DNA from: Lachnospiraceae bacterium UBA3801
GTDB lineage: Bacteria > Bacillota > Clostridia > Lachnospirales > Lachnospiraceae
Direction of reading: 5' to 3'
Assembly (NCBI GenBank): GCA_002368685.1
Contig: DFEN01000007.1
Span: 1 to 12,582, forward strand
DNA length: 12,582 bases
The translations under genes were made by a program, and so were the position numbers. Under the pieces are notes generated by a model. That model saw only the letters and a list, made by a program, of their open reading frames with translations, searched no databases and had not been told where the DNA came from. Positions 7,453 through 12,582 of this stretch are shown here, in pieces (the stretch's first letter is position 1; each line of letters starts with the position of its first letter).

Positions 7453-7564
7453 GGTAGGGCTCCCGTCTTTGATAGATCCCAGTTATTTTATATGGTAGGG
7501 TCCCCATCTTTATATAGGCCCCAGTTATTTTATATGGTAGGGTCCCCATCTTTTAAAGCTCCCA
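7453..7564 (-). repeat. Tandem direct repeats of the antitoxin RNA (about 2.7 units)
   Basis: On the plus strand, units begin with GGTAGGG at 7453, 7494 and 7536, giving periods of 41 and 42 bases with no spacer between units. The unit at 7494-7535 and the start of the next are nearly identical; the 7453 unit, next to the terminator, has several substitutions, and the 7536 unit is partial. Each unit carries G-runs and C-runs able to pair within and between units, as in H-type pseudoknots. Confidence 0.9.
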
Positions 7565-7606
7565 TTTCAGCGCGGAAGGAATGTCCGCTAGGTACTACCT
7601 ATAGTC

Positions 7607-7635
7607 AATATACCCTTGCAAAGCCATGTTGTCAA
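7607..7635 (-). promoter_or_regulatory. Sigma-A-type promoter of the antitoxin RNA
   Basis: On the minus strand, TTGACA (7635-7630), a 17-base spacer and TATATT (7612-7607), close to the vegetative consensus at ideal spacing. A run rich in A and T lies just upstream and may act as an UP element. It faces the toxin and the downstream polysaccharide genes, so readthrough past the terminator would also feed the SDR, rmlC-like and exporter genes. Confidence 0.85.
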
Positions 7636-7818
7636 TAGTTTCTAGTAACTTTTATTATTTAGTTACATCCATATGAAATTGTAAGCTAGCAGTTAACCCC
7701 TAAGCATTCACCTCACAATAGTGTACCTTGACGCACACACGTTTCTATAACATTCGATAAGCCTCTTTGTTAACGTTTCGCCGATGCTTATACTAGTCAT
7801 ACCAATACTATCTATTCA
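7636..7818. other. Gap between rfbH and the antitoxin promoter, no gene seen
   Basis: I see no coding frame of note here. Weak structures are a 6-bp stem GTAACT/AGTTAC (7645-7666) without a U tract and ATAAGC/GCTTAT (7757-7791) with a large loop. No clear terminator for rfbH and no target-site duplication of the toxin-antitoxin insert was found. Confidence 0.6.
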
Positions 7819-9168
7819 TTATTTCACACATTCGTGAATAATCTTGCTCATATATGCTAACTTCTCTTCTGTCATGCCTGGATATACTCCAATCCAGAAG
7901 GAGTTATTCATTATGTAGTTGGTTACATCTTGTGGGCCTGCCACGCGGTACGCATCTGTATCTCGGTACTGATCGAAGCATGGATGCAGGATTATATTAC
8001 CACTGAAGAGAAGTCTAGTCTGAATATTGTGTTCTTCTATATATCTTGTTACATCATTACGGTTTAGCCCTGACTCAGGCTTAACGCTGATCAGGAAGCC
8101 AAACCATGATGGTTCAGAATTCTCTGTAGGTTCTGGAAGTATGAGTTTGTCTTCCAGGTCCGAAAGCGCTTCTCGGAGATATGCCCAATTAGCCTTTCTC
8201 TTCTCGATAAAGCTTGGGAACTTCTTTAACTGTTCCACTCCAACAGCTGCCTGCATATCTGTAACCTTAAGGTTATAGCCTAAATGGCTATATACATACT
8301 TATGGTCATAACCCGCCGGAAGCTGACCGAACTGACCATCGAATCTGTGACCGCAGAGATTATCTCTACCTGATGGGCATACACAGTCACGGCCCCAGTC
8401 GCGAAGGCTCTTCACTATCTTGTTGAGAAGCGGATTATCTGTATATACGCATCCACCCTCGCCCATAGTCATATGATGTGGAGGATAGAAGCTGCTAGTT
8501 CCTATATCACCCCATGTACCTGTGAACTTGGTCACACCATCGATAGTGTACTTGGTTCCGAGGGCATCACAGTTGTCCTCAATGAGCCACAGATTATTCT
8601 TATCACAGAAGTCCTTAACTGCCTTTATATCAAATGGATTGCCCAAAGTGTGAGCAATCATAACTGCTTTAGTTTTAGTCGAAAACGCCTCCTCAAGTAG
8701 CGTTGGATCTATGTTGTACTCTGGAAGCTTTACATCTACAAAAACAGGTACCGCTCCATATTGAATAATCGGAGCTATTGTTGTAGGAAAACCAGCAGCT
8801 ACAGTAATTACTTCGTCGCCTTGTTTTACTTGCCTATCACCAAGAAGTGGTGATGTAAGTGCCATAAATGCTAGAAGGTTTGCAGACGATCCACTATTTG
8901 CTAGATTTGCAAACTTAACACCTATCCACTCCGCGAAGTTCTTCTCAAACTCGTCAGAGAAGCGTCCTGTTGTAAGCCAGAAGTCAAGTGTTGCATCTGT
9001 AAGGGACATCATCTCCTTCTCATCATATACACGAGATGCATATGCGACACGGTCGCCTTCTGTAAAAGGTTTATCCTGTTCTGGTTTCTTGAATTCTTTA
9101 TAATACTGAGCTACGAGGGATTTGATTTCCTCTCGAGCTTCGGATTCACTATTCCATCTGTTGGTCAT
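7819..9168 (-). CDS. rfbH: CDP-4-keto-6-deoxy-D-glucose 3-dehydrase (E1)
   Basis: A 449-residue PLP/PMP and iron-sulfur enzyme of the DegT/DnrJ/EryC1 fold that removes the C3 hydroxyl of CDP-4-keto-6-deoxyglucose, the committing step to CDP-3,6-dideoxyhexoses. SFYPPHHMTMGEGG (226-239) has His232 where aminotransferases have the PLP lysine, the E1 signature. Cys262-x-Cys264-x7-Cys272 together with Cys200 (in IEDNCDALG) match the E1 2Fe-2S ligand pattern C-x57-C-x-C-x7-C, except that the first spacing is 61. GYDHKYVYSHLGYNLK and PSWFGF are also conserved. ATG is preceded by AGGAG at six bases. The partner reductase E3 (RfbI/AscD) is not in the window. Electrons may come from a gene elsewhere. 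Confidence 0.95.
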   Translation of the reverse strand: MTNRWNSESEAREEIKSLVAQYYKEFKKPEQDKPFTEGDRVAYASRVYDEKEMMSLTDATLDFWLTTGRFSDEFEKNFAEWIGVKFANLANSGSSANLLAFMALTSPLLGDRQVKQGDEVITVAAGFPTTIAPIIQYGAVPVFVDVKLPEYNIDPTLLEEAFSTKTKAVMIAHTLGNPFDIKAVKDFCDKNNLWLIEDNCDALGTKYTIDGVTKFTGTWGDIGTSSFYPPHHMTMGEGGCVYTDNPLLNKIVKSLRDWGRDCVCPSGRDNLCGHRFDGQFGQLPAGYDHKYVYSHLGYNLKVTDMQAAVGVEQLKKFPSFIEKRKANWAYLREALSDLEDKLILPEPTENSEPSWFGFLISVKPESGLNRNDVTRYIEEHNIQTRLLFSGNIILHPCFDQYRDTDAYRVAGPQDVTNYIMNNSFWIGVYPGMTEEKLAYMSKIIHECVK

Positions 9169-9191
9169 GTATATCTCCTATAAGAATAATA

Positions 9192-9217
9192 GATTCTTCA
9201 CTTCGTTCAGAATGACA
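9192..9217 (-). repeat. Small modular hairpin repeat, copy C
   Basis: Lies in the 63-bp gap between rfbG and rfbH. The outer stem is ATTCT/AGAAT instead of ATCCT/AGGAT, a paired change that keeps base pairing; the GA/GA loop, AC/GT stem and GAA triloop are as in copy A. It lies upstream of the rfbH ribosome site. Confidence 0.85.
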
Positions 9218-9231
9218 ATAATATTGATTAT

Positions 9232-10293
9232 CTATTCACCAAAGAATTCTCTTATCTCTGAATTCATCTCATCAGTTATAGCTTCTGGTTCTGATAGTCT
9301 GCGCTTCGAGAACTTGACCACCATCTCTATCGCTTTATCTATGTTCCAAACTGGTTTCCAGCCAAAAGTCTGTTTTACAAGTGAACAATCTAGTTTAAGG
9401 AAGTTCGCTTCATGAGGCCCACCATCATGTTTGTTCACCCACTTTATACCGTCACCCCAAACATTACAGAACTTATCCACTATATCGCCTGTTGTTACGC
9501 AATCTGATTCATCCGGACCAACATTGTAGAAACCAGCCTTGGAATGGTCCAAATACTGTTCTTTTGCTATTGTCAGATATACGTTGAGAGGCTCAAGTAC
9601 ATGCTGATATGGTCTGGTTGAATAAGGATTACGGACAACTATATCTTCACCCTTTTCCGCAGCTCTTACGCAGTCAGGAATGATTCTATCCGGCGCGTAG
9701 TCTCCGCCGCCAATAACGTTACCGGCTCTCGCTGTAGATACCGCAACATCCATATCCTTGTAGAAAGAGTTGATGTAGCTATGGGTCACAAGTTCCGAAC
9801 AGGACTTCGAATTGGAATATGGATCATATCCATCTAGTGGTTCGTCCTCTCTATAACCCCAGCACCACTCATTATTTTTATATACTTTATCTGTTGTAAC
9901 GTTGAGGAATGACTTCACACTTGGAGTTTGTCTCACTGCCTCGCAGATATTAACAGTTCCCATCACGTTGGTTTCATACGTTCCAACGGGATCCTTATAG
10001 GACTCTCTTACAATCGGCTGAGCCGCTAAGTGGAAAACTATCTCAGGCTGATACTGTGTGAAAATCTCCATCAACTTTTTTCTATCTCTTATATCGCCTA
10101 TTACATGAGTGATTCTATCAGCTATTCTCGCCTCATTAAAAAGACTGGGTACAGTAGGTGGTTCCAAAGAGTATCCGATTACCTGGGCGCCGGCAAGCAC
10201 GAGAATCTGGCTGAGCCAGCTTCCCTTGAAGCCTGTATGTCCTGTGATGAGGACTCTTTTTTCGTTGTAGAATTGTAAGTCGTTTCTATTCAT
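9232..10293 (-). CDS. rfbG: CDP-glucose 4,6-dehydratase
   Basis: A 353-residue extended SDR that turns CDP-glucose into CDP-4-keto-6-deoxyglucose with bound NAD. The dinucleotide motif TGHTGFKGSWL is at residues 17-27, a form characteristic of this enzyme. The active site is in TTDKVYKNNEW (133-143; T134, D135, K136) and Y159-x3-K163 in DPYSNSKSCSE. ARAGNVIGGGDYAPDRIIPD and RPYQHVLEPL are further family signatures, and length is standard. It receives CDP-glucose from RfbF and passes product to RfbH. ATG follows AAGG at eight bases. The 128-bp gap from rfbF is filled by five hairpins. Confidence 0.96.
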   Translation of the reverse strand: MNRNDLQFYNEKRVLITGHTGFKGSWLSQILVLAGAQVIGYSLEPPTVPSLFNEARIADRITHVIGDIRDRKKLMEIFTQYQPEIVFHLAAQPIVRESYKDPVGTYETNVMGTVNICEAVRQTPSVKSFLNVTTDKVYKNNEWCWGYREDEPLDGYDPYSNSKSCSELVTHSYINSFYKDMDVAVSTARAGNVIGGGDYAPDRIIPDCVRAAEKGEDIVVRNPYSTRPYQHVLEPLNVYLTIAKEQYLDHSKAGFYNVGPDESDCVTTGDIVDKFCNVWGDGIKWVNKHDGGPHEANFLKLDCSLVKQTFGWKPVWNIDKAIEMVVKFSKRRLSEPEAITDEMNSEIREFFGE

Positions 10294-10326
10294 AATAACA
10301 ACCTTACTTTACTTAACTTTGGTGCC

Positions 10327-10437
10327 AAGTCTCCTATGGAGACTTAAAAACTGCTACGCAGTTTTTATTCTGCTTCGCCTTCGGCTTGCAGAATGCATGC
10401 GCCCCATGGCGCACGTTCGCTTTACTTCGTAAAGCGA
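10327..10437 (-). repeat. Array of five consecutive hairpins after rfbF
   Basis: On the minus strand, in order: TCGCTTTAC/GTAAAGCGA with GAA loop (10417-10437), TGCGCC/GGCGCA with a 4-base loop (10398-10413), ATTCTGC/GCAGAAT enclosing GCC-GAA-GGC (10367-10394), AAAAACTGC/GCAGTTTTT with GTA loop (10346-10366) and AAGTCTCC/GGAGACTT with ATA loop (10327-10345). The stems are perfect and mostly abut, and four of the five end in 3-base loops. The first hairpin contains the rfbF stop codon and its last codons. Confidence 0.9.
10346..10366 (-). terminator. Possible intrinsic terminator or attenuator within the hairpin array
   Basis: The fourth hairpin of the array has a 9-bp perfect stem whose 3' arm ends in five T on the minus strand, so it resembles an intrinsic terminator after rfbF. 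The stem has only four G-C pairs and the T run is part of the stem, so it may attenuate rather than stop transcription into rfbG. Confidence 0.4.
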
Positions 10438-11216
10438 GCGCTGTCCCATACCATCCAAGGAGCTTCTCCCTTTTCGATAGCATCGTTGAGCCATTCCATT
10501 TCTCTCTTTGTATCCATGCACTGCCAGAAGCCATTGAATTCATAAGCTTTGAGCTCGCCATCTGCCGCAAGAGCACGAAGTGGTTCTTTTTCGAAGAAGG
10601 TTTCATCGCCTTCTATGTAGTCGAAGATACCTGGTTCTAGAACCATATATCCACCATTGAATCTCTGACCATCTACATCTTCCTTCTCTCTGAAGCTTGT
10701 GATGGTCATGTCTTCATCTATATCGAGGACACCAAATCTCTGTCCTAAGCGAATAGCTGTCAGAGTTGCCAGCTTTCCATGACTCTGGTGGAACTTAAGC
10801 AGCTCCTGCATATTGATATCGCAGACGCCATCTCCGTATGTAAGCATAAAGGTCTGGTCTTCTACATAGTCCTTTATTCTCTTGATACGACCACCAGTCA
10901 TGGTATCGATTCCTGTATCAACAATAGTAACCTTCCATGGTTCTGCTACATTATTATGTACTATCATCTTGTTGTGGTCTGAAAAATCGAAGGTTATATC
11001 TGAATTATGCAGATAGTAGTTTGCAAACCACTCCTTGATTATATGCTGTTTATATCCTGCACATATGACGAATTCGTTGAACCCATAATACGAATATTCT
11101 TTCATTATGTGCCAGAGTATAGGCTTGCCGCCTATCTCAATCATTGGCTTTGGTCTAAGGTGACTCTCCTCACTGATTCGAGTACCGTAACCACCGGCTA
11201 GAATCACAACTTTCAT
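10422..11216 (-). CDS. rfbF: Glucose-1-phosphate cytidylyltransferase
   Basis: A 264-residue nucleotidyltransferase that makes CDP-glucose from CTP and glucose-1-phosphate, the entry to CDP-dideoxyhexoses. MKVVILAGGYGTRISEES at the N-terminus carries the nucleotide-binding GGxGTR, followed by RPKPMIEIGGKPILWHIMK, VDTGIDTMTGGRIKR, TYGDGVCDI, FNGGYMVLEP and GFWQCMDTKRE, all typical of RfbF. The ATG at 11216 fits family alignment and has a G run eight bases upstream. An in-frame ATG at 11231 would add MGVKN and cannot be excluded. The C-terminus SARFTK is encoded inside the first hairpin of the array that follows and has no family counterpart I know, suggesting the repeat has replaced the original end. 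Confidence 0.95.
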   Translation of the reverse strand: MKVVILAGGYGTRISEESHLRPKPMIEIGGKPILWHIMKEYSYYGFNEFVICAGYKQHIIKEWFANYYLHNSDITFDFSDHNKMIVHNNVAEPWKVTIVDTGIDTMTGGRIKRIKDYVEDQTFMLTYGDGVCDINMQELLKFHQSHGKLATLTAIRLGQRFGVLDIDEDMTITSFREKEDVDGQRFNGGYMVLEPGIFDYIEGDETFFEKEPLRALAADGELKAYEFNGFWQCMDTKREMEWLNDAIEKGEAPWMVWDSARFTK

Positions 11217-11240
11217 ATTTTTTACCCCCATAATATCTAA

Positions 11241-11274
11241 GATCCTTCACTCCCTGCGGTCGTTCAGGATGACA
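11241..11274 (-). repeat. Small modular hairpin repeat, extended copy D
   Basis: In the dapL-rfbF gap. It has the same outer parts as copy A (ATCCT/AGGAT, GA/GA, AC/GT), but the GAA triloop is replaced by a second GA/GA loop, a CC/GG stem and a GCA triloop. The hairpin is thus one module longer and still fully symmetric. Confidence 0.85.
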
Positions 11275-11302
11275 TCTCTTTAACTTCTCAATACGTTCAT
11301 TA

Positions 11303-11351
11303 TTACAACTTCTTGATACAATCGATTCTACAATTTCTTGATTCGATCAAT
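11303..11351 (-). repeat. Degenerate duplication of the dapL 3' end
   Basis: The 24 bases ending the coding region (11328-11351, encoding IDRIKKL and stop) recur just downstream at 11303-11326 with 19 of 24 identical. In its own frame the copy would read IDCIKKL and stop. The period of 25 puts it out of frame with dapL, so it is not translated as an extension. Confidence 0.6.
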
Positions 11352-12545
11352 AGCTTCTACTGTATTCTCATAACTGCCAAAGGCTGTTAGACGGAAGTGC
11401 CCTTCACCACTTGGGCCGAAGCCAGAACCTGGCGTTCCGACTACGTTTGCATTCTCGAGAAGATAATCGAAGAATTCCCAGCTTGTCATGTTATCTGGAG
11501 TTTTAAGCCAGATATATGGAGCGTTAACTCCACCTGACACAGTATAACCCGCAGACTTAAGTCCTTCCAGGATATACTTCGCATTCTTCATGTAGTAAGC
11601 TATCTGTTCATTTGTTTCTCTCTGACCTTCTTCTGAGAAGACTGCCTCGCCTGCCTTCTGGATAATATATGGAGCACCGTTAAACTTAGTTCCATGACGT
11701 CTTGCCCAGAGTGCATTAAGTGTATTACCTTCTTCGTCCTTTATATCCTTAGGGATAACTGTGTATCCAAGACGTGTTCCTGTGAAGCCTGCATTCTTAG
11801 AGAAGGATCTAATCTCTATTGCGCAGGTTCTTGCGCCCTCACATTCATAGATGCTGTGTGGCACATCTGGTTCTGATATATATGCTTCGTAAGCTGCGTC
11901 ATATATAATAACTGCTCCGACTTTGTTTGCGTAGTCTACCCATTCCTGGAGCTGCGACTTTGTGATAGTTGCTCCTGTTGGATTATTTGGAAAACACAGA
12001 TATATAACATCTGGTGCTTCCGTTGGTAACTCTGGAGCATATCCATTTGCCGCTGTACATGGCATATATATAACGTCACTCCACAGCTCTGTAGCTGAAT
12101 CGTAAGTTCCTGTTCTTCCTGCCATTACGTTAGTATCAACATACACCGGATAAACCGGGTCACATACTGCTATCTTAGCATCGTTGGAGAATATCTCCTG
12201 GATATTTCCCGAATCGGACTTAGCTCCATCACTGATGAAGACTTCGTCAGCTCTTATATCAGCTCCAAGTGCCTTATATACTTTATCGACTATTGTATCT
12301 CTCAGAAAGCTATATCCCAGGTCTGGTGCATAGCCCTTAAATGTTTCTACATTTCCCATCTCATCTACAGCAGAGTGGAGTGCCTTGATTACAGCTGGGC
12401 AAAGCGGCTGAGTTACATCACCAATTCCGAGTCTGATGATCTTCTTGTCTGGATTTGCTTCTGCAAATGCATTTACCTTCTTAGCTATATTTGAAAAAAG
12501 ATAGCTGCCTGGTAGTTTCAAATAGTCGCTGTTTACTTTGAACAT
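11328..12545 (-). CDS. dapL: LL-diaminopimelate aminotransferase
   Basis: A 405-residue PLP-dependent fold type I aminotransferase that converts tetrahydrodipicolinate directly to LL-diaminopimelate with glutamate as donor, for lysine and peptidoglycan cross-bridges. The N-terminus MFKVNSDYLKLPGSYLF, RLGIGDVTQPL (38-48), FKGYAPDLGYSFLR (69-82), ISDGAKSD (104-111), CFPNNPTG (184-191), YDAAYEAYI (215-223) and the PLP lysine K250 in SFSKNAGFTGTRLGY are DapL signatures. Length is standard. ATG has AGAGG seven bases upstream. It is not part of the polysaccharide pathway but lies in the same orientation 97-112 bp ahead of rfbF with no clear terminator between them. Confidence 0.96.
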   Translation of the reverse strand: MFKVNSDYLKLPGSYLFSNIAKKVNAFAEANPDKKIIRLGIGDVTQPLCPAVIKALHSAVDEMGNVETFKGYAPDLGYSFLRDTIVDKVYKALGADIRADEVFISDGAKSDSGNIQEIFSNDAKIAVCDPVYPVYVDTNVMAGRTGTYDSATELWSDVIYMPCTAANGYAPELPTEAPDVIYLCFPNNPTGATITKSQLQEWVDYANKVGAVIIYDAAYEAYISEPDVPHSIYECEGARTCAIEIRSFSKNAGFTGTRLGYTVIPKDIKDEEGNTLNALWARRHGTKFNGAPYIIQKAGEAVFSEEGQRETNEQIAYYMKNAKYILEGLKSAGYTVSGGVNAPYIWLKTPDNMTSWEFFDYLLENANVVGTPGSGFGPSGEGHFRLTAFGSYENTVEAIDRIKKL

Positions 12546-12559
12546 TGTGGTACCTCTTG

Positions 12560-12582
12560 AGTGAGTATATAGGGACGTTTCT
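12560..12582. repeat. Partial REP-like unit at window edge
   Basis: The last 23 bases match the first 23 bases of the left arm of the inverted repeat at 5794 with one mismatch (22 of 23), starting AGTGAGTATATAGGGACG. It is cut by the window end. Like the 5794 unit it sits about 15 bp before a start codon, here that of dapL, just outside the ribosome site. Confidence 0.85.

Larger units (their letters stand above)
7404..7600 (-). ncRNA. toxI: ToxI-like type III antitoxin RNA
   Basis: The predicted transcript starts near 7600, about seven bases after the TATATT box, and ends at the intrinsic terminator. Its 5' part has a palindrome (TAGGTA-G-TACCTA, 7589-7601) and a small GCGGA/TCCGC hairpin (7572-7588), followed by about 2.7 tandem repeats of 41-42 nt. 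Type III antitoxins are repeat RNAs whose units fold as pseudoknots and bind ToxN; the order promoter, repeats, terminator, toxin here is that of toxIN, abiQ and cptIN loci. The unit length of 41-42 nt is nearer to what I recall of CptI-type repeats than to the 35-36 nt of ToxI and AntiQ. No coding potential is evident. Confidence 0.78.

Noticed and set aside
7453..7564. CRISPR array
   Set aside because: Units of 41-42 bp are directly joined without unique spacers and lie between a promoter and terminator ahead of a toxin gene.
7404..7600. Riboswitch or T-box leader
   Set aside because: The region consists mainly of tandem repeats ahead of a terminator. I see no T-box or known riboswitch core, and the downstream gene is a toxin homologue.
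7645..7666. Terminator of rfbH
   Set aside because: Only a 6-bp AT-rich stem with a 10-base loop and no following T run on the minus strand.
10334..10606. Minus-strand 90-codon frame over the rfbF end and hairpins
   Set aside because: It is an out-of-frame shadow of rfbF extended through the hairpin array, with no ribosome site.

Overview
The window is a low-to-moderate GC bacterial segment in which every convincing gene lies on the minus strand, so transcription runs from the right edge to the left. Protein style, strong AGGAG-type ribosome sites, an LL-diaminopimelate aminotransferase and a ToxN/AbiQ-type toxin gene all suggest a Firmicute of the Clostridia, most likely Lachnospiraceae. 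This placement is inferred from sequence style, not from a search.

Layout in transcription order. dapL (12545-11328) makes LL-diaminopimelate for lysine and peptidoglycan. It is followed by a surface-polysaccharide cluster. rfbF (glucose-1-phosphate cytidylyltransferase), rfbG (CDP-glucose 4,6-dehydratase) and rfbH (CDP-4-keto-6-deoxyglucose 3-dehydrase, E1) give the first three steps to CDP-3,6-dideoxyhexoses. Next comes an unexpected insert, 7818-6896, described below. Then follow an SDR reductase/epimerase, an RmlC-family 3,5-epimerase, an ABC polysaccharide exporter (wzm permease, wzt ATPase with a C-terminal glycan-binding type domain), a SAM methyltransferase, and a membrane-anchored CapD/WbpM/PglF-type nucleotide-sugar 4,6-dehydratase. 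No glycosyltransferase and no E3 (RfbI/AscD) reductase is visible, so the cluster probably continues beyond the left edge.

The most notable region lies between rfbH and the SDR gene. It holds a complete type III toxin-antitoxin layout: a near-consensus promoter (TTGACA, 17 bp, TATATT), about 2.7 direct repeats of 41-42 bp typical of a ToxI-class antitoxin RNA, an 11-bp-stem intrinsic terminator with a U tract, and a strong GGAGG site in front of a ToxN/AbiQ/CptN-like toxin gene. The toxin gene is broken. Its N-terminus (52-codon frame from 7382) and the rest (KPKHKRMK onward) lie in different frames, and the stretch expected between them, which carries the catalytic residues in characterised ToxN, is missing. 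It looks like an inactivated toxin with an apparently intact antitoxin unit.

Most larger gaps between genes are filled with palindromic repeats. Four are copies of a small modular hairpin (tandem G-A internal loops, GNA-type triloop, compensatory changes between copies). One is a 37-bp perfect inverted repeat (REPIN-like) before the RmlC-like gene, with a partial copy at the right edge before dapL. A run of five back-to-back hairpins follows rfbF and forms its last codons.
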